A DNA stretch of 64,000 bases from Cytophagales bacterium (GCA_022360055.1 JAKSDO010000214.1:50370-114369); one strand, 5' to 3'; shown: positions 34,714-45,563, counted from the first letter of the stretch. Notes: generated by a model from the sequence alone, not told the origin. Made by a program: numbers and translations.

Positions 34714-35568
34714 TTGGCCGAGTACGAAGAAAACGAGGAACAACTTCCCAAGGGAGAAAAGGAAATGTCTTTTCTTGAGCACCTTGAAGAATTTCGCTGG
34801 CATATAATCAGATCCCTGGGATCAATTGGCGTATTTGCCATAGTCGCTTTCATTCTTAGAGAACAAATCTGGTATCATATAATTCTTGCGCCCTCCAGAC
34901 CCGATTTCTGGACCTACGAAATGTTTTGTCGGTTGGGTAAATTGACCGGCGCTGAGTTTTTCTGCATCGATGAATTGAATTTTATTATTCAAAGCAGAAG
35001 AATGACGGCCCAATTTACGATGGCCCTGGTTTCAAGCTTTGTGATCGGTCTTATCGTGGCATTCCCATATGCTTTTTGGGAGTTTTGGAGGTTTGTAAGG
35101 CCTGGATTGTACCAAAATGAAAAACAACTTAGCCGGGGAGCTGTTTTCTTTGTAACACTATTATTTCTAAGTGGGGTTTTATTTGGATATTTTATTGTGT
35201 CGCCGATCTCAATAAATTTCCTGACAAACTTTACCTTGGATGACAGTATAATGAATGAAATAGACTTAAACAGCTATGTTTCAACCGTGATGATGCTGGT
35301 TCTGGCATGCGGAATAATGTTTCAGTTGCCCATTGTGGTTTATTTTCTCACAAAAGCTGGGATTATTTCCCCGGAGTTTCTGAAGACGTACAGGAAGCAT
35401 GCCATTGTGGTAATCCTGGTACTTTCCGCGCTTATTACACCCCCGGATGTAATCAGTCAGATATTAATGTGTTTTCCGCTGATGTTTTTATATGAGATAA
35501 GCATTATGGTTGCCACTGCAATCAAAAGAAAAGAAGATCGACTGGCCTTAGAAGAAACTTTGGAATAG
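34714..35568 (+). CDS. tatC: Sec-independent protein translocase TatC
   Basis: The core receptor subunit of the twin-arginine export system in the inner membrane. 284 residues with MSFLEHLEEFRWHIIRS, the conserved N-terminal motif, and about six membrane segments (for example LVSSFVIGLIVAFPYAFWEFWRF, AVFFVTLLFLSGVLFGYF, LVLACGIMFQLPIVVYFL). PDVISQILMCFPL is the late conserved block. The start is taken as TTG 34714 (short acidic leader); ATG 34765 would cut into the motif region. A Tat substrate is encoded at 46925. No tatA is seen here. Confidence 0.94.
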   Translation: MAEYEENEEQLPKGEKEMSFLEHLEEFRWHIIRSLGSIGVFAIVAFILREQIWYHIILAPSRPDFWTYEMFCRLGKLTGAEFFCIDELNFIIQSRRMTAQFTMALVSSFVIGLIVAFPYAFWEFWRFVRPGLYQNEKQLSRGAVFFVTLLFLSGVLFGYFIVSPISINFLTNFTLDDSIMNEIDLNSYVSTVMMLVLACGIMFQLPIVVYFLTKAGIISPEFLKTYRKHAIVVILVLSALITPPDVISQILMCFPLMFLYEISIMVATAIKRKEDRLALEETLE

Positions 35569-35569
35569 G

Positions 35570-36013
35570 ATGAAAAATTTGACAATAGCCATAGGAGCGG
35601 ATCATGCCGGATACGAGCTTAAAAGCCAGGTAATAGAATGGCTCAGCCCCAGCGTGAGCGCACTGAAGGATTTCGGAACAGATTCCGAGGAAAGTGTTGA
35701 TTATCCCGATTTTGCTCACGCTGTTGCGGGGGAGGTTGAGAAAGGAAATTTTGAGTTGGGAATTTTAATTTGCGGTTCCGGCATCGGAGTGGATATGACC
35801 GCAAATAAGCATCAGGGAATACGGTCGGCCTTGTGCTGGAAGAAAGAGATCGGCAGACTGGCGAAAAGCCATAATAATGCCAATGTAATTTGTCTTCCCG
35901 GAAGATTTATAACCATAGAAGAAGCAATAGAAATTCTGGATACCTTCTTTAATACCAAATTTGAAGGGGGAAGACATAACCGGAGGATCGGTAAAATTAG
36001 CTGCCGGATTTAA
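35570..36013 (+). CDS. rpiB: Ribose-5-phosphate isomerase B
   Basis: Interconverts ribose 5-phosphate and ribulose 5-phosphate. 147 residues of the RpiB/LacA fold: IGADHAGYELK, GTDSEESVDYPDFA, the catalytic-Cys block ILICGSGIGVDMTANKH, and the anion-binding end GGRHNRRIGKI. Its ATG is 1 base after the tatC stop. It ends overlapping the 3' end of the converging membrane-protein gene by 17 bases. Confidence 0.96.
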   Translation: MKNLTIAIGADHAGYELKSQVIEWLSPSVSALKDFGTDSEESVDYPDFAHAVAGEVEKGNFELGILICGSGIGVDMTANKHQGIRSALCWKKEIGRLAKSHNNANVICLPGRFITIEEAIEILDTFFNTKFEGGRHNRRIGKISCRI

Positions 36014-37418
36014 TCCTTCTGTAAATCTCTTCATTTACCTGTTCGTATTCTGCACCTATACGCGGAATACGGTCAAAAAGCTTGGGGACCAATCCAATCT
36101 GATCAATAATGACATCCGGCATATCATTTCGAAGATTTTTATCGACTTCTTCCAAATTGTCGTAGTAGTTGAGATTTTCCAATTGTTCTTTGGAAAGCTT
36201 CCAATTGAAATAGGGCGTAGCTTGTCTTGAAAAGGCGTAAGGCCTTGGATCCGGCCCCAAAACCAATGTTTTTTTGCTTTCCATTTCTGCATACTTTTCA
36301 GAGGAAGTATCGACGATCAATTTGTCAAAACTCAGGATTTCATGAAAGTTAAATATATGAAACGTGGTTCCAAGATAGAGGGCCAGGACCGATAGAAAGT
36401 AAAGGACAAAGCTTAACTCCCGTTTTAGTGAATTTTTAACTTTTAAAAAGAAATGCGAAAGAAAAAACGCTGTCCACGGGAAAAACATCACGAGACTGTA
36501 TCCGTCACTTTCGGCATAAAGCAGATATTTAAAAAAGCATACCACAAAAGCAAAAAACATTATTTTTTGTATGCGTACCTGAAAAACCGTGAATCCAAAC
36601 CCGGACAGTATTCTGAAGGAGGCAATTCCAAAAAAAAACAGCGTGATGCCCCCCAAAAGCAGAAGGTTGTTTGCCGATAAATAATCAAACGAATTTTGGA
36701 CAAATAATGAATGCACAAAATGCCCAAAAAAATTTTGGGTATCGCTTTTCCAGATATAAAATAGCCAACAAATTGTAAATGGAATCGATGCTCCGTACAA
36801 CAGGAGCAAATATCTCCTGCGCAGCGTGTTGGTAAAAAAAAGGAGACTCATGATATGAACAAACATAAATATCAAATACGGCAAATAGAAGAGCGCGGCG
36901 GCGCCAATGTAAATCCCGATGTTTAATAAATTTCCATCTGTTTTATTTCTGGTTTCAATATGATTGAATAAGTGATTTATCGAGAATAAAACAAATGTCA
37001 ACCCCATCAATTGAGGCGATAGAACAGTTACATTGAAAAAAACTATCCCCAACAAACCGTAAAACAGAGCCGGCAGATAATTATTTTCATTGTACATTTT
37101 ATGTTTCAATGAAATATAATTCAAAAAAAAGATCTGCAGAAAAAAGAGGAATAAGCCAATAATTTTTAGTGCAAACGGGGAACGCCCGAATGCAAGGTCG
37201 ATTATACCGAATACCCAGGCCGAAAGCGGGCCGATGTCATCCCAAATGTCCACATACAACATGGCCCCTTCATTTATTCGTTCTCCAACGATCATCCAAC
37301 CGAGTTCAGGTACGGTGTTCCAGTCCGGAGAGAAAAGAATTGGCAACCTGAAAAGGATAAGCGCGACATAAATGATAACTAATCGATAGGGATCATTAAT
37401 TCTAAAATAGCTTAACAA
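35997..37418 (-). CDS. Polytopic membrane protein, GT-C glycosyltransferase-like
   Basis: 473 residues with about ten hydrophobic segments and a soluble C-terminal part of about 100 residues. Near the N-terminus, PELGWMIVGERINEGAML followed by YVDIWDDIGPLSAW resembles the first loop of GT-C membrane glycosyltransferases (acidic residue and DxxGP). No other diagnostic motif was found, so function is unproven. It is monocistronic, convergent with rpiB (17-base overlap at the stops) and divergent from rbfA. Confidence 0.6.
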   Translation of the reverse strand: MLSYFRINDPYRLVIIYVALILFRLPILFSPDWNTVPELGWMIVGERINEGAMLYVDIWDDIGPLSAWVFGIIDLAFGRSPFALKIIGLFLFFLQIFFLNYISLKHKMYNENNYLPALFYGLLGIVFFNVTVLSPQLMGLTFVLFSINHLFNHIETRNKTDGNLLNIGIYIGAAALFYLPYLIFMFVHIMSLLFFTNTLRRRYLLLLYGASIPFTICWLFYIWKSDTQNFFGHFVHSLFVQNSFDYLSANNLLLLGGITLFFFGIASFRILSGFGFTVFQVRIQKIMFFAFVVCFFKYLLYAESDGYSLVMFFPWTAFFLSHFFLKVKNSLKRELSFVLYFLSVLALYLGTTFHIFNFHEILSFDKLIVDTSSEKYAEMESKKTLVLGPDPRPYAFSRQATPYFNWKLSKEQLENLNYYDNLEEVDKNLRNDMPDVIIDQIGLVPKLFDRIPRIGAEYEQVNEEIYRRIKSGS

Positions 37419-37506
37419 TAGTATATTTGTTCTTTATTAGGTAATATGCGACAATATAGAAATACTCGTTATTAACTAAAAAAGTAGCAGATAAAATTTC
37501 TTTTTT

Positions 37507-37872
37507 ATGACGAGCACACGCCAATTGAAGTTTTCGAGGTTGATGCAAAAGGAGTTGGGTGAATTGTTCCAGCGAGATCAAAAAAGTTTTTTCTCCGGAA
37601 ATATCATTGCCGTAACTCAGGTTGACGTAACTCCCGATTTTAGTCTAGCACATGTATATCTCAGCTTGGTTCTTGACGGTGATAAGGAAAAAATGCTTGA
37701 GAAAGTGCAATCGCACAAAGGTGATATCAAAAAGAATCTGTCAAAAAGCATGGGTAGGAAAGTTCGCAAAATTCCTGATCTGGAATTTCATCTGGATTTA
37801 GGTGCGGAACATGCCCAAAAGATGGATTCGATATTTAAAAGTCTGAATATTCCACCAGAAGAAGAAATATAA
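37507..37872 (+). CDS. rbfA: Ribosome-binding factor A
   Basis: Helps the late maturation of the 30S subunit. 121 residues, the standard KH-fold length: RLMQKELGELFQRD at the start, VTQVDVTPDFSLAHVYLSL, and KIPDLEFHLDLGAEHAQKMDSIF near the end. It is followed after 8 bases by the LolC/E-like permease gene, a pairing I have often seen in Bacteroidota. Confidence 0.95.
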   Translation: MTSTRQLKFSRLMQKELGELFQRDQKSFFSGNIIAVTQVDVTPDFSLAHVYLSLVLDGDKEKMLEKVQSHKGDIKKNLSKSMGRKVRKIPDLEFHLDLGAEHAQKMDSIFKSLNIPPEEEI

Positions 37873-37880
37873 TTTTCGAA

Positions 37881-39104
37881 TTGAATTTACCATTTTTCAT
37901 AGCGCGCAAGTATTTTCTTTCAAAGAAAAAGAAAAATTTCATCAATGTGATTTCCATTATTTCAATGTCCGGAGTTGCCATTGGGACGATGGCCCTGGTG
38001 ATTGTGCTCTCGGTTTTTAATGGCCTTGAAGATTTGATAAGAGCGCTTAATAAAAGTTTTGATCCGGAGCTGAAGATAGAGCCTGCTCGCGGGAAAAGCT
38101 TTGAGTTGAAGCCAGAATTTCTAAATGAAATTAAAGAAATTGATGGGGTGGAGATCGTTACACAAGTCGTCGAGGATAATGCCTATGTCAAGTACAAAGA
38201 AGATAAGATGGTCGTAAAGCTTAAAGGTGTGGAAAAAAACTTTGTCGATCATCATCGTCTGGACAAAAATATTGTGCAGGGAAGGTTGGTACTTGAAGAA
38301 AATGGGGTAAACTATGCAATAATTGCCCGGGGTGTTCAGTCAGCGCTCTCGATAAACAGATTGAGCAACATGTATACGCTCCAGTTTTATTACCCAAAAC
38401 GCGGCAGGACAAGCGGTATGAGTGCCGCAAACCTTACAAATCAACGCGTAATTTTGCCGATCGGAGTATATGCAATCGAAAAGCAGTACGATATGAATTA
38501 CGTATTTGTACCGCTCGATTTTGCCGTAGATCTGTTTGATTATGGAGACAGAAGAACTTCCCTGGAGATAAAAGTTTCATCCGATAAGAGCTTATACGAG
38601 GTAAAAGAGAAAATAAAAAGGTTTGTTGGCAACGAATTTAAGGTTTTGACAAGCGAGGAAATTCATGCCGATTTTTTTAAAGTACTGAAGATTGAAAAAC
38701 TATTTGTATTCATCACTTTTTCCTTTATTCTGGCAATAGCTTCATTTAATATCTTCTTTTCACTCACCATGTTGGCAATAGATAAGAAAAAGGATATAGC
38801 TGTTTTGTCCTCATTGGGAGCGGATAAAAGACTAATTAAATCCGTTTTTTTGACAGAAGGAGCCATTATTTCGTTACTTGGCGCTTTCATTGGTTTGTTT
38901 TTGGGTTTGATCATCTGCCTGGTACAACAGCAGTTCGGAATCGTTTCTATGGGCATGGAAACAGCGGTGATTGATGCGTACCCGGTAAAAATGCAGTTCC
39001 CCGATTTTTTCTACACCGGAATAAGCATAATAATTATAACAATTCTGGCGTCTTATCGTCCGGCAATTATTGCAACGCGCACTACAATACAGGGAAACTT
39101 ATAA
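37881..39104 (+). CDS. LolC/E-type (FtsX family) ABC permease
   Basis: 407 residues with one N-terminal membrane helix (NFINVISIISMSGVAIGTMALV) and three C-terminal ones (FVFITFSFILAIASFNIFFSLT, GAIISLLGAFIGLFLGLIICL, FYTGISIIIITILASY) around a periplasmic domain: the MacB/LolC layout. DLIRALNKSFDPELKIEP is typical of the lipoprotein-release group. Its ATPase is not adjacent. The start is TTG 37881 (NLPFFIARKYF follows), 8 bases after rbfA; no ATG is available in the right place. It likely extracts lipoproteins for transport to the outer membrane. Confidence 0.9.
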   Translation: MNLPFFIARKYFLSKKKKNFINVISIISMSGVAIGTMALVIVLSVFNGLEDLIRALNKSFDPELKIEPARGKSFELKPEFLNEIKEIDGVEIVTQVVEDNAYVKYKEDKMVVKLKGVEKNFVDHHRLDKNIVQGRLVLEENGVNYAIIARGVQSALSINRLSNMYTLQFYYPKRGRTSGMSAANLTNQRVILPIGVYAIEKQYDMNYVFVPLDFAVDLFDYGDRRTSLEIKVSSDKSLYEVKEKIKRFVGNEFKVLTSEEIHADFFKVLKIEKLFVFITFSFILAIASFNIFFSLTMLAIDKKKDIAVLSSLGADKRLIKSVFLTEGAIISLLGAFIGLFLGLIICLVQQQFGIVSMGMETAVIDAYPVKMQFPDFFYTGISIIIITILASYRPAIIATRTTIQGNL

Positions 39105-39378
39105 AACCGTAATTGTACAATTTGGCGAATCTTAATTCATCGGGTCTTAACAATTTGCGATCGACAAGCCATTAATTGCTTATGAATCTTATCGGTAAAA
39201 CGTTTGCATTCTAAAAAAACAAAAAACCATTTGCCTTCAAGTGTTATTACTAAATATAATTAATAGCAGAATTTGTATTTTAATCCTTAAAAATCTTTAT
39301 ATAATTATAGTTATTAATGGAAAAGTTATAATTTTGGCAAAAATCCTAATTAGATATCTTATTTAAATAATCATTAAA

Positions 39379-40689
39379 ATGAAAATTGCAGTTATTGGAA
39401 CGGGATATGTTGGCCTGGTTACAGGCACGTGTTTTTCGGAACTTGGAAATCATGTTACATGTGTTGATATAGATGAAGAAAAAATCAAGGCTTTAAAAAA
39501 CCATCAAATCCCGATTTATGAACCGGGATTGGATATCTTGTTTGAGCGGAATGTCAAACACGGCAGATTGAGATTTACGACCAAATTGGATAAAGGAGTA
39601 AAAGATGCAAAAGTTATTTTTTTGGCGCTGCCTACCCCACCGGGAGAGGATGGTTCTGCGGATCTGAAATATGTTCTGAAAGTGGCCGAAGACCTGGGAC
39701 CTTTATTGGAAGATTATGCGGTGATCGTAGATAAAAGCACCGTTCCTGTCGGAACGTCCGAAAAGGTAAGGGATAGAATCGCTGAAAAAACAAATGTAGA
39801 TTTCGATGTCGTATCCAATCCGGAGTTTTTGCGGGAAGGAGTCGCCGTTGAAGATTTTATGAAGCCAGACCGTGTGGTTGTCGGAACTACATCATTAAAA
39901 GCGATATCCATCATGGATGCGCTTTACGCCCCGCTCGTCCGGCAAGGGAATCCCATAATTTTTATGGACGAACGGTCTGCCGAACTGACAAAGTATGCCG
40001 CAAATTCATTTCTGGCCACAAAGATCAGTTTTATGAATGAGATTGCAAATTTGTGTGAAAGCGTGGGGGCTGATGTGGATGATGTGAGAAAGGGAATTGG
40101 GTTTGATTCAAGAATCGGAAAACGGTTTTTATTTGCAGGAATTGGATATGGCGGAAGTTGTTTCCCAAAAGATGTCCAGGCATTGTCAAAGTCTGCCATC
40201 GATGCGGAATATGATTTTAAAATCTTGAATTCCGTAATGGAAGTGAATCAAAAACAAAAACTGAAGCTTTTCGTCAAAATGCAGGACTATTTTGGAGGTC
40301 TCAAAGGTAAAACCGTCGCAATTTGGGGACTCGCATTCAAGCCCTATACCGACGATATTCGCGAAGCACCTTCGCTGTATAATATTGATGAATTGCTTCG
40401 TGCAGGTGCCAGCGTTCAGGCTTACGATCCTGAGGCGATGGCGAATATTGAGAAGGTATATGGCGATAAAATCGCCCTGTATGATGATGAATATGACGCT
40501 TTGGAAGGGGCGGATGCCCTGTTAATTGTCACGGAGTGGCCGGTTTTCAGGCAACCGGATTTTGAATTGATGGCTTCAAAGTTAAAAGAAAAAGTTATTT
40601 TTGACGGGCGAAACCTTTATCCCACCGGTCAAATGGCGGAAATGGGTTATAAATATTTCAGCATTGGAAGAAAGGAAATAAATGATTAA
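39379..40689 (+). CDS. ugd: UDP-glucose 6-dehydrogenase
   Basis: Oxidises UDP-glucose to UDP-glucuronate with 2 NAD+. 436 residues: NAD fold [14 protein letters not shown], then [21 protein letters not shown], and the catalytic-Cys block [14 protein letters not shown], ending in the UDP-binding domain ([17 protein letters not shown]). It opens a four-gene sugar-nucleotide operon and overlaps the next gene by 8 bases. A TAATTTTG element at 39329-39336 could be its -7 box, but no -33 match is seen. Confidence 0.96.
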   Translation: MKIAVIGTGYVGLVTGTCFSELGNHVTCVDIDEEKIKALKNHQIPIYEPGLDILFERNVKHGRLRFTTKLDKGVKDAKVIFLALPTPPGEDGSADLKYVLKVAEDLGPLLEDYAVIVDKSTVPVGTSEKVRDRIAEKTNVDFDVVSNPEFLREGVAVEDFMKPDRVVVGTTSLKAISIMDALYAPLVRQGNPIIFMDERSAELTKYAANSFLATKISFMNEIANLCESVGADVDDVRKGIGFDSRIGKRFLFAGIGYGGSCFPKDVQALSKSAIDAEYDFKILNSVMEVNQKQKLKLFVKMQDYFGGLKGKTVAIWGLAFKPYTDDIREAPSLYNIDELLRAGASVQAYDPEAMANIEKVYGDKIALYDDEYDALEGADALLIVTEWPVFRQPDFELMASKLKEKVIFDGRNLYPTGQMAEMGYKYFSIGRKEIND

Positions 40690-41674
40690 GAAGAGAATAT
40701 TAATTACCGGAGCTGCCGGTTTTCTGGGATCACATTTATGTGATCGATTCATAAAAGAAGATTTTGAGGTTTTGGCAATGGACAACCTGATCACCGGTGA
40801 TCTCAAAAATATCGAGCACCTGTTCCGGTTGCCTCAATTTAGTTTTTATGAGCACGATGTTTCAAATTTTGTTCATGTATCCGGTAAACTGGATTATATA
40901 CTGCATTTTGCCTCTCCTGCAAGCCCGATTGATTATCTGAAAATACCAATTCAAACATTGAAGGTGGGGTCCCTGGGAACGCATCATTTGTTAGGTCTGG
41001 CAAAAGATAAAAACGCACGGATTTTAGTTGCCTCTACCTCCGAAATCTATGGAGACCCTCATGTTCATCCCCAAAAGGAGGATTATTGGGGAAATGTGAA
41101 TCCTGTGGGACCGCGCGGAGTTTACGACGAAGCCAAAAGATTTCAGGAAGCCATCACCATGGCTTATCATACCTACCATCAGGTGGAGACCAGAATTGTA
41201 AGGATATTCAATACGTATGGCCCCCGCATGAGGCTTAACGATGGCCGGGTGCTGCCTGCATTCATCGGCCAGGCGCTGCGCGGTGAGGATTTAACCATTT
41301 TTGGAGACGGGCTTCAGACCAGATCTTTTTGCTTTGTCGATGATTTGATTGAGGGGATCTACAGATTGCTACTGAGCGACTATACCGGCCCTGTGAATAT
41401 TGGCAATCCCGATGAAATCACCATAAAGGATTTTGCTGAAGAGATCACTAAACTTACCAATTCGAAGCAGAAGGTGGTGTATAAACCTCTTCCGACAGAT
41501 GATCCGACACAACGGCAGCCGGATATATCACTGGCAAAAAAAATACTTGGCTGGGAGCCTAAGATATCTCGTGCGGAGGGGCTGAAAATTACCTATGAGT
41601 ATTTCAAATCGCTTCCTAAGGAGAATCTCTACAAAAAAGAGCACAATGATTTTGAGAGGTACATAAAAAAATAG
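40682..41674 (+). CDS. UDP-glucuronate decarboxylase (UDP-xylose synthase)
   Basis: Converts UDP-glucuronate, the product of the upstream gene, to UDP-xylose. A 330-residue extended SDR enzyme: [30 protein letters not shown] (diagnostic of the UXS group), [14 protein letters not shown], the active-site YDEAKRF, and [16 protein letters not shown]. The 8-base overlap with ugd and the matched substrate argue for a coupled pathway. A 4-epimerase acting on UDP-sugars is less likely. Confidence 0.93.
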   Translation: MIKKRILITGAAGFLGSHLCDRFIKEDFEVLAMDNLITGDLKNIEHLFRLPQFSFYEHDVSNFVHVSGKLDYILHFASPASPIDYLKIPIQTLKVGSLGTHHLLGLAKDKNARILVASTSEIYGDPHVHPQKEDYWGNVNPVGPRGVYDEAKRFQEAITMAYHTYHQVETRIVRIFNTYGPRMRLNDGRVLPAFIGQALRGEDLTIFGDGLQTRSFCFVDDLIEGIYRLLLSDYTGPVNIGNPDEITIKDFAEEITKLTNSKQKVVYKPLPTDDPTQRQPDISLAKKILGWEPKISRAEGLKITYEYFKSLPKENLYKKEHNDFERYIKK

Positions 41675-41686
41675 CAAATTCGCGCC

Positions 41687-42742
41687 ATGAATAAAGTGTT
41701 GATTACCGGAGGCGCCGGATTTATAGGATCGCATGTCGTAAGGCTATTTGTAAACAAGTACAAAGACTACGAAATCTATAACCTTGATAAGTTAACTTAT
41801 GCGGGAAACCTTGAAAATTTACAGGATGTAGAAAATGAACCGAACTATTCGTTTATTAAGGGAGATATAGTCGACGGGCAATTCATTAATGACTTGTTCG
41901 GCACCCATAAATTCGACCGTGTAATTCACCTTGCCGCCGAATCTCATGTAGATCGGTCAATAACAAATCCGCTCGAGTTTATTCACACCAATATTATTGG
42001 TACGGTAAACCTGCTGAATGCTGCCAAAAATCAATGGGAAGGCGATTTGGAGCATAAACTATTTTACCATGTGTCGACGGATGAAGTCTACGGTTCTCTG
42101 GACGACGGCGGTTTTTTTCTCGAATCCACCCCGTATGATCCCCAGTCACCATATTCGGCATCAAAAGCGAGTAGCGACCATTTTGTACGCGCATACCAAA
42201 ACACATACGGTTTGCCGATCGTAATTTCAAACTGTTCGAATAATTACGGCCCCAATCAATTTCCCGAAAAATTAATTCCGTTATTTATAAATAACATAAT
42301 CCATGAAAAGCCCTTGCCGGTTTATGGAAAAGGAGAGAATGTACGCGACTGGCTGTATGTAATAGATCACGCCAGGGCTATAGATGTTGTATTTCACCGG
42401 GGTAAGCCCGGGGAGACCTATAATATCGGAGGGTTCAATGAGTGGAAGAATATTGATTTGATAAAGGTACTGTGTAGTACGGTTGACTCAAAAATCGGCC
42501 GAAAAATCGGCAGCTCTGAAAAACTTATCACTTTTGTCAAAGACAGGGCCGGGCATGATTTGCGTTATGCCATTGATGCTTCAAAGATTATGAATGAGCT
42601 GGGATGGGAGCCATCACTTCAGTTTGAGGAAGGAATCCGTAAAACCGTTGAGTGGTATTTGAACAATGCAGAATGGCTTCTGCGCGTCACCTCCGGCGCC
42701 TATCTGGAATATTACAGGGAACAATATCAAAATAGAGCATAA
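41687..42742 (+). CDS. rfbB: dTDP-glucose 4,6-dehydratase
   Basis: Makes dTDP-4-keto-6-deoxyglucose. A 351-residue [29 protein letters not shown], the catalytic STDEVYG and [10 protein letters not shown] (Tyr/Lys), and [15 protein letters not shown]. It begins 12 bases after the UXS gene, and its stop overlaps the rfbA start by 1 base (TAATG). It uses the dTDP-glucose made by the next gene. Confidence 0.96.
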   Translation: MNKVLITGGAGFIGSHVVRLFVNKYKDYEIYNLDKLTYAGNLENLQDVENEPNYSFIKGDIVDGQFINDLFGTHKFDRVIHLAAESHVDRSITNPLEFIHTNIIGTVNLLNAAKNQWEGDLEHKLFYHVSTDEVYGSLDDGGFFLESTPYDPQSPYSASKASSDHFVRAYQNTYGLPIVISNCSNNYGPNQFPEKLIPLFINNIIHEKPLPVYGKGENVRDWLYVIDHARAIDVVFHRGKPGETYNIGGFNEWKNIDLIKVLCSTVDSKIGRKIGSSEKLITFVKDRAGHDLRYAIDASKIMNELGWEPSLQFEEGIRKTVEWYLNNAEWLLRVTSGAYLEYYREQYQNRA

Positions 42743-43629
42743 TGAAAGGAATCGTTCTTGCCGGAGGATCCGGAACAAGATTACACCCCTTAACGCTTGC
42801 GGTGAGTAAGCAACTGATGCCGGTTTATGACAAGCCCATGATCTATTATCCGCTTTCTACCCTGATGAACGCAGGGATAAAGGATATTTTGATGATCTCC
42901 ACTCCCCACGATCTTCCGATGTTTCAAAAATTGCTCGGAAGCGGGGAAAAGTACGGTTGTTCGTTTTCTTATGCAATACAGGAAAATCCGAATGGACTTG
43001 CTCAGGCGTTTGTGATTGGAGAAGACTTCATCGGAGCTGAGAAAGTCGCTCTTATTTTGGGGGATAATATTTTTTACGGCACTGGAATGGCTGAATTGCT
43101 TCAATCCAATAATGATCCTGACGGAGGTGTAGTATTTGCTTATCATGTCAACGATCCGGAGAGGTACGGTGTGGTGGAATTCGATGATGAACTGAAAGCA
43201 ATATCGATTGAAGAAAAGCCGGCTCAACCAAAATCAAATTATGCGGTTCCTGGATTGTACTTCTATGACAATGACGTGGTACAAATCGCAAAAGACTTAA
43301 AGCCAAGTAAGCGCGGCGAATACGAAATTACCGATGTGAACAAGGCGTATCTATGGCGCGGAAAACTAAACGTAGGAATTCTGGATAGAGGAACGGCATG
43401 GTTGGATACGGGAACTTTTAATTCACTTATGCAAGCGGGCACCTTCGTCCAGGTGATCGAGGAGCGACAGGGCCTGAAAATAGGGAGCATTGAAGAGACC
43501 GCATATCGAATGAAATTTATTGATAAAAGTCAGCTTGAGAAATTGGCCGTGCCGTTGATAAAAAGTGGTTACGGAGAATATCTGATGGGTTTGGTTAATA
43601 AATCTCCTACTTCACAGGCAATTGAATAA
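42742..43629 (+). CDS. rfbA: Glucose-1-phosphate thymidylyltransferase
   Basis: Makes dTDP-glucose from dTTP and glucose 1-phosphate. 295 residues with [20 protein letters not shown], the nucleotide and catalytic loop, then [19 protein letters not shown] and [13 protein letters not shown]. The order rfbB-rfbA is tightly coupled, but the epimerase and reductase needed for dTDP-rhamnose (rfbC, rfbD) are not in the window, so the final sugar is open. Its end overlaps the converging histidine kinase gene by 23 bases. Confidence 0.96.
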   Translation: MKGIVLAGGSGTRLHPLTLAVSKQLMPVYDKPMIYYPLSTLMNAGIKDILMISTPHDLPMFQKLLGSGEKYGCSFSYAIQENPNGLAQAFVIGEDFIGAEKVALILGDNIFYGTGMAELLQSNNDPDGGVVFAYHVNDPERYGVVEFDDELKAISIEEKPAQPKSNYAVPGLYFYDNDVVQIAKDLKPSKRGEYEITDVNKAYLWRGKLNVGILDRGTAWLDTGTFNSLMQAGTFVQVIEERQGLKIGSIEETAYRMKFIDKSQLEKLAVPLIKSGYGEYLMGLVNKSPTSQAIE

Positions 43630-44329
43630 CAAATGTAGAGCCGGGATTTTCATTTCTTTTCAATTCAATGTTTCCTTCCAACTGATTCAGGAAGTATTTT
43701 GTATTGTGAAGTCCAAGCCCCAGACATCCTTCGCCTCCTGTCGCAATGCTGGATAATTTTTGAAATTTTTGAAATAGCAAGTGTTCTTCATCTTCTTTTA
43801 TTCCATCACCGCAATCTTCAATCTCGATTTCATATGCATCGGCATTTCTATTTAATCGAATGGTTATTTCCTTTTCTTGCCCGGAGAATTTAATAGCATT
43901 CGACAGCACATTTTCAATGATGCGCTGTACATAATATTCATCGGAAAAACAATTTGCCTGATCAATGGTCAACTCCGAATTTAAATGTTGTCTTTTAATT
44001 TCAAGTTGCTTTGAAAATGATCGCACTGCTTTACTCATTGAATTCAACAAACTGAATTCCTTTTTCTCCACCGTAATATGTCCCGCATCGATCTCTCTCA
44101 TATCCCTCAGATTCGTAATCATTTCCAATCCGCTCAGCACCGACAGATACATTGAATTGACATATGCTTTCTGTTGCTCCGTGATGGGGATATTTTCCAT
44201 TTCAAAGAGTTGTAAAAGTGCGAAAACCCGGTTAAAAGGAGATCTGATATCATGGTTGATCAATTTCAATAAATTGTACTTTTCGTTTTTGATTTGATCG
44301 AGCTCAGATTCTAATTTGTCATAATTCAT
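43607..44329 (-). CDS. Small cytoplasmic histidine kinase
   Basis: 240 residues without membrane segments or a sensor domain. A short coiled-coil start leads to the phospho-acceptor H26 in [12 protein letters not shown], then the ATPase domain with N-box [13 protein letters not shown]1 DCGDGIKE and the G2-like stretch [13 protein letters not shown]. All catalytic parts are present. No response regulator is next to it; signals may come from a partner protein or by the N-terminal coiled coil. It converges on rfbA with a 23-base overlap and diverges from pheA. Confidence 0.9.
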   Translation of the reverse strand: MNYDKLESELDQIKNEKYNLLKLINHDIRSPFNRVFALLQLFEMENIPITEQQKAYVNSMYLSVLSGLEMITNLRDMREIDAGHITVEKKEFSLLNSMSKAVRSFSKQLEIKRQHLNSELTIDQANCFSDEYYVQRIIENVLSNAIKFSGQEKEITIRLNRNADAYEIEIEDCGDGIKEDEEHLLFQKFQKLSSIATGGEGCLGLGLHNTKYFLNQLEGNIELKRNENPGSTFVIQLPVK

Positions 44330-44411
44330 GGAAGTGACGTTGGGGAATAAAAAATAATTCGCGAAGACGAAAATTGAATGAATACATACCTTTTATCAAT
44401 TATAATTCAAA

Positions 44412-44442
44412 TTTGTTTAATCACAAAAAATAGATAGCTTTG
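44412..44442 (+). promoter_or_regulatory. Promoter of pheA
   Basis: TTTG (44412-44415), 19 bases, then TAGCTTTG (44435-44442): a full match to the Bacteroidota consensus, 40 bases before the pheA ATG at 44483. A T-rich run (CCTTTTTTTAGG) follows the -7 element. Confidence 0.8.
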
Positions 44443-44482
44443 TTTCCTTTTTTTAGGCCTGATCGCTTTACAAAGAAAGGTA

Positions 44483-45556
44483 ATGGCAAAAACTTTAGAA
44501 GAATTACGAAAGAAAATTGATGCGGTTGACAATAAACTCATTGACATTTTAAATGAGCGAATGTCGGTAATTCATGAAATTGGTGCATTTAAAAGAACCA
44601 GCAATACGGTCATTTATCGGCCGGAAAGAGAGAAAAGCATTATCGACAGATTGTATAAAAACCACAGAGGTCTGCTAAATCGGGCGGCAATTGAAGCCAT
44701 TTTCCTCGAGATTTTTGCCATAAGCAGGAATTTTGAATTACCTGAGCTGGTCGCTTATCTGGGACCTGAGGGAAGTTTTACGCACCAGGCCGCGGAAAGC
44801 CGGTTTGGCGCAATGAGCAAATATTTGGCCCTGGATTCGATAAGATCGGTTTTTGAAGCGGTAAATACCGGAAGGGCAAGGTTTGGCGTAGTTCCACTGG
44901 AAAATAATCAGGAAGGTGTGGTAAGTGAAACCATAGATTTGTTGGGCTCTACGGAATTGCGCATTACCGCAGAGATTCCGTTACCTATTCATTTTGCATT
45001 TGCAACCACTTGTGAAAGTATTTCCGAAGTAAAGAGGATCTATTCCAAGGATATTGGATTTAAACAATGTAAAAAGTTCTTGAGAGAATCCTTTAACGGA
45101 TCAAGGGTAGAATACATCCCTGTCAACTCAACTTCAAAAGCGGCGAAAATTGCAGTTGAGGAAAAGGGCAGTGCGGCTATGTGCTCGCATATCGCTGCCC
45201 GAATGCACAATGTTCCAATTCTTTTTGATAATGTGGAGGATTCCACCGACAACTTCACCCGGTTTTTGATCATTAGCAGGGATATAAAAAACCAGCAAAG
45301 TGGTCATGACAAAACCAGCCTTTTGGCCAAAACCACGGACAAACCCGGAAGTTTAATGATGCTGCTTCAGGATTTTTATAATGCCGGTATAAATATGTCG
45401 AAGCTTGAAAGCAGGCCTGCTAAGAAAGGAAAAACCTTTAAATATTATTTCTACATCGATATTGATGGACATATAGATGATGAAAATATTTTTACTTTAT
45501 TTGAGAAGCACAAAAAAGATATTAAGTGGTTGGGGAGTTATGTAAAGATGTGCTGA
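44483..45556 (+). CDS. pheA: Bifunctional chorismate mutase / prephenate dehydratase
   Basis: Two enzyme steps from chorismate to phenylpyruvate. 357 residues in three parts: AroQ-type chorismate mutase (about 1-85, LEELRKKIDAVDNKLIDILNE), prephenate dehydratase (about 90-270, starting YLGPEGSFTHQAA and holding DNFTRFLII), and a C-terminal ACT domain (about 275-355) with the phenylalanine-binding ESRP motif (KLESRPAKKGK). The ACT domain predicts feedback inhibition by phenylalanine. It is monocistronic with its own promoter; no tRNA-Phe-type attenuator was recognised in the 40-base leader. Confidence 0.96.
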   Translation: MAKTLEELRKKIDAVDNKLIDILNERMSVIHEIGAFKRTSNTVIYRPEREKSIIDRLYKNHRGLLNRAAIEAIFLEIFAISRNFELPELVAYLGPEGSFTHQAAESRFGAMSKYLALDSIRSVFEAVNTGRARFGVVPLENNQEGVVSETIDLLGSTELRITAEIPLPIHFAFATTCESISEVKRIYSKDIGFKQCKKFLRESFNGSRVEYIPVNSTSKAAKIAVEEKGSAAMCSHIAARMHNVPILFDNVEDSTDNFTRFLIISRDIKNQQSGHDKTSLLAKTTDKPGSLMMLLQDFYNAGINMSKLESRPAKKGKTFKYYFYIDIDGHIDDENIFTLFEKHKKDIKWLGSYVKMC

Positions 45557-45563
45557 TCTTCAT

